A stretch of 64,000 bases of DNA, from NCBI RefSeq assembly GCF_900182545.1, contig NZ_FXTJ01000014.1, positions 33,505 to 97,504 on the forward strand, given 5' to 3'. The stretch is from Geodermatophilus aquaeductus (GTDB lineage: Bacteria; Actinomycetota; Actinomycetes; Mycobacteriales; Geodermatophilaceae). The notes under the pieces are model-generated. The model was not told the DNA's origin, made no database searches, and saw nothing but the letters and a program-made list of their open reading frames with translations. The position numbers and the translations under genes were made by a program. Positions 8,659-18,331 of this stretch are shown one piece after another. Within the stretch, counting starts at the first letter, position 1, and each line of letters opens with the position of its first letter.

Positions 8659-9449
8659 CCGAGGTCATCCGCCCGGCGGCGACGGTCCTGCTGCTGCGCG
8701 ACGGCGCCGAGGGCCTGGAGGTCCACCTGCTGCGCCGCACCCGCGGCATGCCGTTCGCCGGCGGGATGACCGCCTACCCGGGCGGGGGTGTCGACCGGCG
8801 CGACGGCGACACCGACGTCGCCTGGGCCGGTCCGGCACCGGCGGAGTGGGCACAGGCGCTCGGCTGCGACGAGCGGACCGCGCGGGAGCTGGTGTGCGCC
8901 GCCGTCCGGGAGACGTTCGAGGAGGCCGGCGTCCTGCTGGCCGGGTCGCCCGACGGCAGCGACGTCGTCCCGGACGTCTCCGGGGACGACTGGGAGGCCC
9001 AGCGGCAGGCGCTGCTGACCCGCGAGCTGTCGCTGGCGGAGCTGCTGGCCACCCGCGGGCTGGCGCTGCGCGCGGACCTGCTGCGGCCGTTCGCGCACTG
9101 GATCACGCCGCCCCAGGAGACCCGGCGCTACGACACCCGGTTCTTCGCCGCGGCGCTGCCGGTCGGCCAGGAGGCCCGGGACGTCTCGGGAGAGGCCGAC
9201 GAGGCCAGCTGGCTGACGCCGGAGGCCGCGCTGACGCAGATGCGCGCCGGCACCCGGCCGATGCTGCCGCCGACCATCCACACGCTGAGCCAGCTGTCGG
9301 CGTTCGCGGACGTCGCGGCCGCGCTGGCCGGCTCCCCACCGGAGCCCCTGCACCCGATCATGCCGGAGCTGCGGACCACGCCCGAGGGACGCTTCGCCGA
9401 GCTCCCCGACGGCACCCGCATCGGCTTGGTCGTGCCGCTTCCCTCGTGA
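8655..9449 (+). CDS. NUDIX hydrolase
   Basis: A 264-residue protein of the larger NUDIX family that includes the CoA/ADP-ribose-type hydrolases. An early GGMTAYPGGGVDRRD is followed by a NUDIX box with spacing longer than standard, the helix being REL.CAAVRETFEEAGVLL (near residues 72-95). The insert between the glycine and the helix contains DVAWAGPAPAEW, as in other actinobacterial proteins of this group. Coupled to RidA by ATGA. The substrate is not predictable. In related genomes a metallo-beta-lactamase-fold gene follows; here it is missing. Confidence 0.88.
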   Translation: MTEVIRPAATVLLLRDGAEGLEVHLLRRTRGMPFAGGMTAYPGGGVDRRDGDTDVAWAGPAPAEWAQALGCDERTARELVCAAVRETFEEAGVLLAGSPDGSDVVPDVSGDDWEAQRQALLTRELSLAELLATRGLALRADLLRPFAHWITPPQETRRYDTRFFAAALPVGQEARDVSGEADEASWLTPEAALTQMRAGTRPMLPPTIHTLSQLSAFADVAAALAGSPPEPLHPIMPELRTTPEGRFAELPDGTRIGLVVPLPS

Positions 9450-9463
9450 CCCTCCGGGTCACA

Positions 9464-9588
9464 CCGCGGCCAGGTGCCGTCCCCCTGCTGCACTGAGCCG
9501 GACCGTCGCGTCCGGCGGGGACCCTCCGGGCCCGCCACCGGCCACGACACCCCGCGGCCAGGTGCCGTCCCCCTGCTGCACTGAGCCG
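9464..9588. repeat. Two direct copies of a 37-bp intergenic repeat
   Basis: The same 37 bases occur at 9464-9500 and 9552-9588, 88 bp apart, with identical core GGTGCCGTCCCCCTGCTGCA. Short stretches of about 10 bp (ACCCTCCGGG) at 9449 and 9521 are also repeated, so a larger unit appears duplicated. It lies between the NUDIX stop and the Crp terminator, in the spot where relatives have a metallo-beta-lactamase-fold gene. No ORF is evident in the 229-bp gap. Confidence 0.85.
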
Positions 9589-9628
9589 CTCCCGCGCCCC
9601 GCAGGGCGCCTCGCGTCAGCGGGGTGGG

Positions 9629-9671
9629 ACGTCAGAGGCCCGGAACCGTGTCGGTTCCGGGCCTCTGACGT
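9629..9671. terminator. Bidirectional terminator, 19-bp perfect stem
   Basis: ACGTCAGAGGCCCGGAACC pairs perfectly with GGTTCCGGGCCTCTGACGT around loop GTGTC. It separates the rightward RidA-NUDIX unit from the leftward crp gene (stop at 9679) and is one of the strongest hairpins in the window. Confidence 0.85.
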
Positions 9672-9678
9672 ACGGGGA

Positions 9679-10353
9679 TCAGCGTGCGCGGCGGCGGAGG
9701 CGGTCCTCGTCGAGGACGACGACCGACTTGCCCTGCAGCTGGATCCAGCCGCGGTGCACGAAGTCGGCCAGCGCCTTGTTGACCGTCTCGCGGGAGGCGC
9801 CGACCAGCTGGGCGAGCTCCTCCTGCGTGAGGTCGTGCTTGACGCGCAGACCGTCGGACTCGCGGCTGCCGAAGCGGTCGGCCATCTGCAGCAGCGCCTT
9901 GGCCACGCGGCCGGGGACGTCGGTGAAGATCAGGTCGGCCACCGAGTCGTTGGTGCGCCGCAGCCGCCGGGCCAGCACGTGCAGCAGGCGCTCGCCGACC
10001 TCGGGGTGCGCCTCGATCCACGGCCGCAGCACCGACTGCGGCATCTTGGCCAGCTTGACGTCGGTCACCGCGGTGGCCGTCGCCGTGCGCGGGCCCGGGT
10101 CGAACACCGACAGTTCACCGAACTGGTCGGAGGGGCCCATGACGGCGAGCACGTTCTCGCGGCCGTCGGGGGAGCGGCGGGACAGCTTGATCTTGCCGCT
10201 CAGCACGATGTAGAGGCTGTCGCCGGGTTCGCCCTCGTTGAACACGACCCGGCCCCGCGGCAGGGTGGTCGTCTCCAGACGACTGGCGACCGGGTCGACG
10301 GCCTCCTCCGAGAGCCCCTGGAAGAGCCCCGACTGGGCCAGCACCTCGTCCAC
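9679..10353 (-). CDS. crp: Crp/Fnr family transcriptional regulator
   Basis: At 224 residues it has the length of mycobacterial Crp (Rv3676). The cyclic-nucleotide domain (about 5-120) has [18 protein letters not shown] as phosphate-binding cassette. The C-terminal winged helix (about 150-215) has [20 protein letters not shown] as the helix-turn-helix. The GTG at 10353 (then [12 protein letters not shown]) was chosen because it lies 7-8 nt after GGAGAGGA and matches the mycobacterial N-terminus; GTG one codon upstream is possible. It is probably a cAMP-responsive global regulator of carbon and respiratory genes. A Crp-like site upstream suggests autoregulation. Confidence 0.95.
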   Translation of the reverse strand: MDEVLAQSGLFQGLSEEAVDPVASRLETTTLPRGRVVFNEGEPGDSLYIVLSGKIKLSRRSPDGRENVLAVMGPSDQFGELSVFDPGPRTATATAVTDVKLAKMPQSVLRPWIEAHPEVGERLLHVLARRLRRTNDSVADLIFTDVPGRVAKALLQMADRFGSRESDGLRVKHDLTQEELAQLVGASRETVNKALADFVHRGWIQLQGKSVVVLDEDRLRRRAR

Positions 10354-10419
10354 CACGTGTCCTCTCCACCCCACAGTTCTCGCTCGACGTGCGGGCCGAC
10401 AGCACCCGCGTCCACGGCG

Positions 10420-10425
10420 AGTCTA
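10420..10425 (-). promoter_or_regulatory. Candidate -10 box for crp
   Basis: TAGACT on the minus strand fits TANNNT and lies about 67 bp upstream of the crp start, placing transcription start near 10412. No good -35 is visible. Confidence 0.4.
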
Positions 10426-10431
10426 GGGGGC

Positions 10432-10447
10432 TGTGCCCACGGTCACC
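10432..10447 (-). promoter_or_regulatory. Candidate Crp-binding site upstream of crp
   Basis: On the plus strand TGTGC-CCACGG-TCACC matches 8 of 10 defined positions of TGTGA-N6-TCACA. It lies just upstream of the putative crp -10, centred near -27 of the inferred start, a position where bound Crp would block polymerase. Negative autoregulation is inferred. Confidence 0.4.
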
Positions 10448-10504
10448 CGTTCGGAGACACGCGGCATACCCCCGCGGGGTGAGTCCGGGCCCCGCCGGCG
10501 CGGC

Positions 10505-10744
10505 CTAGACGAGGGAGTCGGTGCTCTGGCGGACGCGGGAACGGCGGCGGCGGCGCCAGCGCGCCATCGCCCGGCGGATGCCCGAGGCGGCCAGGGTGTC
10601 GACCTCGCCCGGCGTCGCGGAGTCGAGGAACTCGGCCACCTCGCGCGGCGACGTCGGCCGGCGCAGCGGCTCCTCGACCCGTTCCATCACCAGCAGGAAG
10701 GCGATGACCATGGGCGGGAAGAGGATCACGATGAGCGCGACCAC
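10505..10744 (-). CDS. Small single-pass membrane protein (Rv3675-type position)
   Basis: A 79-residue protein. GTG 10742-10744 follows AGGAGG by 5 nt. One membrane helix ([20 protein letters not shown], residues 1-20) precedes a cytoplasmic region with an amphipathic stretch and a very basic end ([11 protein letters not shown]). A small membrane protein occupies the same spot between crp and nth in mycobacteria. No function is known. Confidence 0.75.
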   Translation of the reverse strand: MVALIVILFPPMVIAFLLVMERVEEPLRRPTSPREVAEFLDSATPGEVDTLAASGIRRAMARWRRRRRSRVRQSTDSLV

Positions 10745-10778
10745 GTCCACCTCCTGTCCGGTCGCTGCGAGCAGGCCT

Positions 10779-10796
10779 GTGTCGCGATGATGACAC
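10779..10796. promoter_or_regulatory. Inverted repeat between divergent genes
   Basis: GTGTC-N8-GACAC, in the 92-bp divergent region between the small membrane protein gene and nth. The spacing (GTG-N12-CAC) does not fit Crp, so the binding factor is unknown. Confidence 0.35.
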
Positions 10797-10823
10797 GGGA
10801 CCGGGACCGTCGCCGGTGACGCA

Positions 10824-10829
10824 TACCCT
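10824..10829 (+). promoter_or_regulatory. -10 box of probable leaderless nth promoter
   Basis: TACCCT is followed by 7 nt and GTG at 10837, with no ribosome binding site. The same TACCCT-N7-GTG arrangement occurs at 41487. Confidence 0.6.
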
Positions 10830-10836
10830 CGACCGC

Positions 10837-11619
10837 GTGTCCACGCCGGCCTACGCGCGCCCCGCAGCGCGCCGCGCACCCGCCCGCCGTCCGGCCGAGG
10901 TGCCGTTCGACCCGGACGAGACGCCCCTGGCCCGCACCCGCCGCGCCCGCCGGATGGCCCGCGAGCTCGCGGTGATCCACCCCGACGCGCACTGCGAGCT
11001 CGACTTCACCAACGCCTTCGAGCTGCTGGTGGCCACCGTCCTGTCCGCGCAGACCACCGACAAGACCGTCAACCGGGTCACCCCCGCGCTGTTCGCGAAG
11101 TACCCGGATCCGGTGGCGCTGGCCGGTGCCGACCGCGGCGACCTCGAGGAGATCCTCAAGCCCACCGGCTTCTTCCGCGCCAAGGCCACCTCGGTCCTCG
11201 GGCTCGCGCAGGCGCTGGTCGAGCGGTTCGACGGCGAGGTCCCCGGCCGCATGGCCGACCTCGTCACGCTGCCCGGCGTCGGCCGCAAGACGGCGAACGT
11301 CGTCCTCGGCAACGCCTTCGACGTCCCGGGGCTCACCGTCGACACCCACTTCGGCCGGCTGGTCCGCCGCTTCGGGTGGACCGCCGAGGAGGACCCGGTC
11401 AAGGTCGAGGCGGAGATCGCCGAGCTCGTCCCGAAGCGCGACTGGACGATGTTCAGCCACCGCGTGATCTTCCACGGCCGGCGGGTGTGCCACGCCAAGA
11501 AGGCCGCCTGCGGCGCGTGCGGGCTGGCGCGCTGGTGCCCCTCCTACGGCATCGGCCCCACCGACCCCGAGGTGGCGCTGAAGCTGGTCAAGACGCCCGC
11601 GGCGTCGGACACCGAGTGA
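10837..11619 (+). CDS. nth: Endonuclease III (DNA glycosylase/AP lyase)
   Basis: This 260-residue base-excision-repair enzyme removes oxidised pyrimidines and cleaves abasic sites. The helix-hairpin-helix [13 protein letters not shown] carries the catalytic Lys, and [11 protein letters not shown] the catalytic Asp. The C-terminal iron-sulfur loop has C-X6-C-X2-C-X5-C ([19 protein letters not shown]), so the [4Fe-4S] cluster is intact. An N-terminal extension of about 30 Arg/Ala-rich residues precedes the core. GTG 10837 was chosen for its leaderless promoter; an in-frame GTG at 10816 is less likely. It overlaps the next gene by GTGA. Confidence 0.95.
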   Translation: MSTPAYARPAARRAPARRPAEVPFDPDETPLARTRRARRMARELAVIHPDAHCELDFTNAFELLVATVLSAQTTDKTVNRVTPALFAKYPDPVALAGADRGDLEEILKPTGFFRAKATSVLGLAQALVERFDGEVPGRMADLVTLPGVGRKTANVVLGNAFDVPGLTVDTHFGRLVRRFGWTAEEDPVKVEAEIAELVPKRDWTMFSHRVIFHGRRVCHAKKAACGACGLARWCPSYGIGPTDPEVALKLVKTPAASDTE

Positions 11620-12206
11620 GCGCCCGCCGCACGGCCGCGCTGCTGCTCGGCCTGGGGCTGGCGCTGTCGGCGTGCACGGCCTCCGGCGAGGGCGACGAGC
11701 CCGACACCCCGCAGCGGGCCACCGTCGCCGGCACGCAGACGGACCTGGCGGCCTGCCCGGAGCAGCCCGACCGGCCGGCGGCCGACGGCGACCTGGCGGG
11801 CGTCGCGCCGATCGAGTGCTTCACCGGCGGCACGCTCGACCTCGGCCGCGCGCCCGGCACGCCCACCGTGCTCAACCTGTGGGCGAGCTGGTGCGGTCCG
11901 TGCCGCGAGGAGCTGCCGCTGGTGCAGCAGCTGGCCGACCTCGCCGGCGACCGCGTCCGGGTGGTGGGCGTCATCAGCCAGGACGGCGTCCCGCAGGCGG
12001 CCTCCTTCGCCGCGGACGCCGGCGTCACGCTCCCCGGCGCCTTCGACGGGCAGGGCGACGTCGCCGCAGCCCTGGGACTGCGCGGCCTGCCGCACACGGT
12101 GTTCCTCGACGCCGACGGCGCGGTGGCCTTCGTGCGGACCGGGTCGGTGGAGTCCCTCGACGAGCTGCGCGGCCTGGTCGCCGAGCACCTCGGGGTGGCG
12201 CTGTGA
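11616..12206 (+). CDS. Thioredoxin-like (TlpA/ResA) lipoprotein
   Basis: A 196-residue exported redox protein. A signal peptide ends in lipobox LSAC (Cys about 22), so it is anchored to the outer face of the membrane. The thioredoxin fold (about 75-190) has [16 protein letters not shown] with active site WCGPC and a cis-Pro segment GLPHTVFLD. It corresponds to mycobacterial Rv3673c. It probably reduces or maintains disulfides of extracytoplasmic proteins. Two further Cys (in AACPEQ and IECFTGG) lie before the fold. GTG start in a GTGA overlap with nth; GTGA overlap with the NUDIX gene follows. Confidence 0.92.
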   Translation: MSARRTAALLLGLGLALSACTASGEGDEPDTPQRATVAGTQTDLAACPEQPDRPAADGDLAGVAPIECFTGGTLDLGRAPGTPTVLNLWASWCGPCREELPLVQQLADLAGDRVRVVGVISQDGVPQAASFAADAGVTLPGAFDGQGDVAAALGLRGLPHTVFLDADGAVAFVRTGSVESLDELRGLVAEHLGVAL

Positions 12207-12973
12207 CCGGTCTGCTGCCCGGCGCCGACACCACCGGCCTGCCCGGCTACCTGCAGCGGCTGGTGACCGCGGCCGGCGACCTGCCGCTGCGCCACCGCAT
12301 GGGCGGCGCCACCGACACCGCGCGCCGCTCGGCGGTCCTCATCCTCTTCGGGGAGGGCCCGCGCGGTGCCGACGTCCTGCTCATCGAGAAGTCCGCGCGG
12401 CTGCGCACCCACGCCGGGCAGCCGGCCTTCCCCGGCGGCGGCGCCGACCCGGGGGAGGACTACCCGGTGGGCACCGCGCTGCGGGAGGCCCAGGAGGAGG
12501 CCGGCGTCGACCCCGACGGTGTCCGGGTGCTCGCCACGCTGCCCGAGCTGTTCCTCGGGCCCTCGGACAACCTCGTCGTCCCGGTCGTCGGCTGGTGGGA
12601 GGACCCGCGCGACGTCATCGTCGGCGATCCGCTGGAGGTCGCCCGGGTGGCCCGCGTGCCGCTGGCCGAGCTCGCCGACCCGGCCAACCGGTTCCGCGTG
12701 CGCCATCCGGCCGGCTACGTCGGCCCGGCGTTCGGCGTCGCCGGGATGGTCGTGTGGGGCTTCACCGCGGGCCTGCTCGACGCCGTCCTCGAGGCCGCCG
12801 GCCTGGCCCGGCCGTGGAACGCGCGCGACGTCCGCCCGCTGGAGTCGGCGGGCGCCCGGGTCGCCGGCGCGCCCGGGTCGCTGGGGGAGGGCGGCGCCGA
12901 GGACGCCGCCGCGCCGACGGTGGCCGACTCAGGTCCCGGGGACGCCGCGACGCGTACGGTTCCCCGCCGATGA
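12203..12973 (+). CDS. NUDIX hydrolase, CoA pyrophosphatase-like
   Basis: A 256-residue protein. The NUDIX box GGADPGEDYPVGTALREAQE continues EAGV (about residues 75-98), and the upstream RTHAGQPAFPGG fits the LLTKR/AGQ signature of CoA-type NUDIX enzymes (NudL/CoAse). The probable reaction is hydrolysis of CoA or acyl-CoA diphosphate. The last 45 residues are a low-complexity Ala/Gly/Pro tail. It occupies the Rv3672c position. Translationally coupled on both sides (GTGA, then ATGA with the cupredoxin lipoprotein). Confidence 0.9.
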   Translation: MTGLLPGADTTGLPGYLQRLVTAAGDLPLRHRMGGATDTARRSAVLILFGEGPRGADVLLIEKSARLRTHAGQPAFPGGGADPGEDYPVGTALREAQEEAGVDPDGVRVLATLPELFLGPSDNLVVPVVGWWEDPRDVIVGDPLEVARVARVPLAELADPANRFRVRHPAGYVGPAFGVAGMVVWGFTAGLLDAVLEAAGLARPWNARDVRPLESAGARVAGAPGSLGEGGAEDAAAPTVADSGPGDAATRTVPRR

Positions 12974-13422
12974 GCGGAATCTGGACGCGCTGCCTCCCGG
13001 CGGCGCTGACCGGCGTCGTCCTGGCGGCCGGCGTGCTGGCCGGCTGCGGCTCCGACGACGGGGGTGCCGCCGCGGCACCGTCGAGCAGCGACGCGTCGCT
13101 GGGCACCGTGACGGTCGCGGAGGACGGCGTCCAGGAGGTCACCATCCAGACGCCGGACGACTACGTGTTCGTGCCCGACACCTTCACCGTGGCGCCCGGC
13201 CGGGTGCGGCTGACCGTGCAGAGCACCGCCACGCAGGCCACGCACAACTTCCGCTTCACGCCCGGCGCCGGTGTCGAGGAGATCCCCGAGGAGATCCCGC
13301 TGCTGGCCGCCGGCGCCACCGAGACGATCGAGTTCGAGGTCACCGCGCCCGGCGAGCACCCCTTCGAGTGCAGCTTCCACGTCCAGCTCGGCCAGACCGG
13401 CGTCATGACGGTGCGCGGCTGA
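12970..13422 (+). CDS. Cupredoxin-like lipoprotein
   Basis: A 150-residue exported protein. The signal peptide ends in lipobox LAGC (Cys about 26), followed by an Ala/Ser linker and a beta-rich domain. HNFRF and a late HPFECSFHVQLGQTGVM supply His...Cys-X2-His...Met, the usual type 1 copper ligand pattern of cupredoxins (plastocyanin/azurin-like). It probably carries electrons or binds copper at the outer membrane face. It is inserted between the NUDIX and MarP genes, a place where mycobacteria have no such gene, and is coupled by an ATGA overlap upstream and a 3-bp gap downstream. Confidence 0.85.
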   Translation: MSGIWTRCLPAALTGVVLAAGVLAGCGSDDGGAAAAPSSSDASLGTVTVAEDGVQEVTIQTPDDYVFVPDTFTVAPGRVRLTVQSTATQATHNFRFTPGAGVEEIPEEIPLLAAGATETIEFEVTAPGEHPFECSFHVQLGQTGVMTVRG

Positions 13423-13425
13423 GCC

Positions 13426-14607
13426 ATGTCGCTGGTCGACCTCGCCCTCATCATCCTCGCCCTGGTCTTCGCCTTCTCCGGCTTCCGCCAGGGCCTGGTG
13501 GTGTCGGCCACCTCCTTCCTCGGTTTCCTCGGCGGTGCCGTCCTCGGTGCGCAGCTGTCCGGGCCGGTCGCCGACCGGCTCGACGGGTCGCCGGTGACCC
13601 GGGTCTTCGCCGCGCTCGTCGTCGTCCTGGCGGGGGCGCTGCTCGGCCAGGTGCTGGCCGGCGCGATCGGGCGGGCGGTGCGCCGCCGGGTCACCTGGGA
13701 GCCGGCCGAGGTGCTCGACTCCGTGGCCGGCGCGGTGGTGTCGGCTGTGGCGGTGCTGCTGGTGGCGTGGATGGTGGCCACCCCGCTGGCCACCTCCCCG
13801 TTCCCCGGGCTGGCCGGTCAGGTGCGCAACTCGGCGCTGGTGCAGGCGGTCGACCGGGCCGTGCCCGACAGCGTGCGCGCGGTCTACGACTCGCTGCACG
13901 AGGCGATCGACCGGCGCGGGCTGCCCGACGTCCTCGACCCGCTCACGCCGACGCAGGCCCGCGAGGTCGAGGCGCCGGACGCGGCGCTGGCCAGCAGTCC
14001 GGTCGTCGGCCAGGTGCAGGGCTCCGTGGTCAAGATCAGCGGCATCGCGCCGTCGTGCTCGCGGCAGATCGACGGCTCCGGCTTCGTCTACGCGCCCGGC
14101 CGGGTGATGACCAACGCGCACGTCCTCGCCGGGGTCGACGACCCGGTGGTCGAGGCCGAGGGCGAGGAGTACGAGGCGACGGCGGTCTACGTCGACGAGG
14201 AGGTCGACATCGCGGTGCTCGCGGTGCCCGACCTGCCGCAGGTGGCGCTGGCCTTCGCCCCGGAGGTCTCCGACACCGGCGACTCCGCGATCATCATGGG
14301 CTACCCCGGCGGCGGCGAGCTGTTCGTCGGCCCGGCCCGCGTCCGCGACCAGGGCCCGATCAGCGGCCCGGACTTCCGCAACACGCGCACGGTGCAGCGC
14401 GACGTCTACGCGCTCTTCGGCGAGGTGCGCGCCGGCAACTCCGGCGGGCCGCTGTTCGACCCCGTCGGGCAGGTACTCGGCGTGGTCTTCGCCTCGGCGA
14501 TCGACGACCCGTCCACCGGGTACGCGCTCACCGCCCAGCAGGTCGCGCCGGCCGCCCGCGCCGGCGCCACCGCGACCGCCGAGGTCGACACCGGCCCCTG
14601 CGAATGA
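13426..14607 (+). CDS. marP: MarP-type membrane-anchored serine protease
   Basis: A 393-residue protein with an N-terminal CvpA-like domain of four membrane helices (about 1-150) and a periplasmic chymotrypsin-fold protease. The triad is His232 in TNAHVLAG, Asp261 in EVDIAVLAV and Ser339 in AGNSGGPLFD. Two Cys (in SCSRQ and the final PCE) could form the structural disulfide. The mycobacterial orthologue Rv3671c is needed for acid and oxidative stress resistance and cleaves a peptidoglycan hydrolase. Here it ends the nth-TlpA-NUDIX-cupredoxin-marP operon. The triad is intact and the length is normal. Confidence 0.94.
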   Translation: MSLVDLALIILALVFAFSGFRQGLVVSATSFLGFLGGAVLGAQLSGPVADRLDGSPVTRVFAALVVVLAGALLGQVLAGAIGRAVRRRVTWEPAEVLDSVAGAVVSAVAVLLVAWMVATPLATSPFPGLAGQVRNSALVQAVDRAVPDSVRAVYDSLHEAIDRRGLPDVLDPLTPTQAREVEAPDAALASSPVVGQVQGSVVKISGIAPSCSRQIDGSGFVYAPGRVMTNAHVLAGVDDPVVEAEGEEYEATAVYVDEEVDIAVLAVPDLPQVALAFAPEVSDTGDSAIIMGYPGGGELFVGPARVRDQGPISGPDFRNTRTVQRDVYALFGEVRAGNSGGPLFDPVGQVLGVVFASAIDDPSTGYALTAQQVAPAARAGATATAEVDTGPCE

Positions 14608-14620
14608 GGCTCCGCCCGGG

Positions 14621-15574
14621 TCAGCGGGGGTCCGTGCTCCAGTCGGCGATGGCGGTGCCGATCTCGGCCGCGGCCTCCTCGGGCGGGAAGTGGCCGATGC
14701 CGGGGAGCTCGCGCCACTCGTAGGCGCCGGCCACGTAGCGGCCCGAGCCCCGGGCGGTCCGCGGCAGCACGAGCGGGTCGGCGCCGCCGTGCAGCTGCAG
14801 GGTCGGCGCGGTGACCGGAGCGGCCATCCGGCGGGCGTAGCGCAGCCCGTCGGGCCGCAGCTGCGAGCGCCCGGCCCAGCGGAAGTACTCCATCGACCCG
14901 TAGGCCGCCTGGGGGATCCGCGCGGCCGAGCGGTAGCGCTCCACCGCCTCGGCGAAGTCGGTGGTCTGCGTCCAGTCGGGCCCGGCCCACCGGCGCAGGA
15001 ACTCCGCCACCGGGTCGTCGTCGGTGCGGGTCAGCCGCCGCTCGGGCAGCCGCGGCAGCTGGAAGCCCAGGACGTGGCGCAGCGCCCTGCGCTGGCGGGC
15101 GTCGCGCAGCCCGCCCCGCAGCAGCCGCGGGTGGGCCATCGAGACGACGACCAGCCGGCGCACGACCCGCGGGTGCAGCGCGGCCATCGTCCAGGCGACC
15201 AGCCCGCCCCAGTCGTGCCCGACGACGACGGCGTCGCGCTCGCCCAGGGCACGGACGAGCGCGGCGACGTCGCTGGCCGCCGTCGGCAGGTCGTAGCCCC
15301 GCGGCGGCTTGTCGCTGGCGCCGTAGCCGCGCAGGTCCGGCGCGACCGCCCGGAAGCCGGCCGCGGCGAGCACGGGCAGCTGCGCCCGCCAGGCCCACCA
15401 GAACTGCGGGAAGCCGTGCAGCAGCAGGACCAGCGGGCCCTCCCCGGCCTCGGCCAGGTGCAGCCGGACGCCGTTGGCCGAGGCGTCGCGGTGGATCCAG
15501 GGGCCGGGCAGCAGGACGCTGGTGGCGTCGGGCCGCTCGTCCGCGGGAGCGCCCCCGGTCGTGCCGGCGCTCAG
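14621..15574 (-). CDS. Alpha/beta hydrolase, EphE-type epoxide hydrolase, probable CTG start
   Basis: A 317-residue alpha/beta hydrolase. The oxyanion motif is HGFPQFWWAWR, the nucleophile elbow GHDWGGLVAW carries Asp as in epoxide hydrolases and dehalogenases, DLRGYGASD follows the first strand, and a C-terminal GIGHFPPEE supplies the catalytic His. It occupies the mycobacterial ephE (Rv3670) position. The frame has no ATG, GTG or TTG before GTG 15373, which would remove the oxyanion loop. The frame runs back to CTG 15572-15574, which forms a CTGA overlap with the upstream gene's stop, so CTG is the likely start (LSAGTTGGAPADERP). Confidence 0.85.
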   Translation of the reverse strand: MSAGTTGGAPADERPDATSVLLPGPWIHRDASANGVRLHLAEAGEGPLVLLLHGFPQFWWAWRAQLPVLAAAGFRAVAPDLRGYGASDKPPRGYDLPTAASDVAALVRALGERDAVVVGHDWGGLVAWTMAALHPRVVRRLVVVSMAHPRLLRGGLRDARQRRALRHVLGFQLPRLPERRLTRTDDDPVAEFLRRWAGPDWTQTTDFAEAVERYRSAARIPQAAYGSMEYFRWAGRSQLRPDGLRYARRMAAPVTAPTLQLHGGADPLVLPRTARGSGRYVAGAYEWRELPGIGHFPPEEAAAEIGTAIADWSTDPR

Positions 15575-16074
15575 ACCAGGTAGCTGTCGGGGGAGCGCCG
15601 CTCGACGCGCCCGTTGCTCACCGTGGGCAGCGCGCGACGGCGCTGGCCCGGCTCCTCGCGGTGCATGACGTCGGGCAGCTCGCGCAGCGACTCCATCGTC
15701 CGCTCGGGCTTGTCGATCTTCTTGATCATCCGCAGGCCGATCAGCGCCGCGAGCCCGGCGACGAGCAGCAGGCCGGCGGTGACGATGAGGTAGGACACCC
15801 AGCGGGGCAGGCCGAGCCAGGTGAGGAACTCGGCGATCATGACGAACAGGTAGATGCCGGCGAAGGCCAGCAGCACCCCCGCGACGGTGAACAGCGCGAC
15901 GCTGACGCCCGCCTTCTTCGCCGAGCGGCTGATCTCGGTCTTGGCCAGTTCGATCTCCGCGCGGACGAGCGTGGAGACGTCGGCCATGGCGCTCTGCACC
16001 AGCGCACCCACGGAGGGGTCGGCGCTGGCGGCATGCCGCGCGGCGGGCTGGGTGGACGACGCGCTGTGGGCCAC
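15571..16074 (-). CDS. Phage holin family (Phage_holin_3_6-like) membrane protein
   Basis: A 167-residue protein. A helical, charged N-terminal part (SMADVSTLVRAEIELAKTEI, split over about 28-50) is followed by two membrane segments (about 57-80 and 90-110) and a basic C-terminal tail. The 'lvraEieLAktEi' signature is that of the actinobacterial Phage_holin_3_6 family, unrelated in function to lysis as far as is known, and it matches the Rv3669 position next to ephE. GTG 16074 lies 6 nt after GGGAGGA. Coupled to the hydrolase by a CTGA overlap. Confidence 0.82.
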   Translation of the reverse strand: MAHSASSTQPAARHAASADPSVGALVQSAMADVSTLVRAEIELAKTEISRSAKKAGVSVALFTVAGVLLAFAGIYLFVMIAEFLTWLGLPRWVSYLIVTAGLLLVAGLAALIGLRMIKKIDKPERTMESLRELPDVMHREEPGQRRRALPTVSNGRVERRSPDSYLV

Positions 16075-16157
16075 GGGGGCTCCTCCCTGATCGGACTGTC
16101 GGACGGGCCGCGGACGGCCTGCCGAGGATCGTCCCCCATGATCGCCGGGCGCGCGTC

Positions 16158-16188
16158 CCGGCTCCCCCTCTCGTGCACGGGGAGCCGG
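16158..16188 (-). terminator. Hairpin downstream of acs
   Basis: CCGGCTCCCC pairs with GGGGAGCCGG around an 11-nt loop, about 67 bp past the acs stop and 84 bp before the holin-like gene start. The remainder of the 180-bp gap shows no clear promoter. Confidence 0.6.
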
Positions 16189-16254
16189 CACGGTGGCCCC
16201 CCTGCAGGGTCCCGCCGCGAGCGTGCGAGCGGTGGGGGGCAGGGGGGTCCTTGC

Positions 16255-18207
<1,953 letters not shown>

Positions 18208-18253
18208 GTGGTGCTCCCTCCGTCTTCGTGGCCCGCGCACCGCCGGCGGGCGG

Positions 18254-18269
18254 CGTGTCCCATCACACA
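18254..18269 (-). promoter_or_regulatory. Candidate Crp site in acs promoter
   Basis: On the minus strand TGTGT-GATGGG-ACACG keeps the GTG-N8-CAC spacing of Crp sites with a partly palindromic core. It overlaps the likely transcription start, since TACGGT (-10) sits immediately upstream at 18269-18274. crp lies 8 kb away in the same locus. Direct regulation is inferred. Confidence 0.4.
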
Positions 18270-18331
18270 CCGTAGGGCCCGCGCGGGCCGAGGGGCAGCC
18301 GCCCGCAACGAGGTTGCAGCACACTGGCCCG

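Noticed and set aside
10779..10796. GTGTC-N8-GACAC as a Crp site
   Set aside because: The distance between GTG and CAC is 12, not 8, so it does not fit the Crp consensus.
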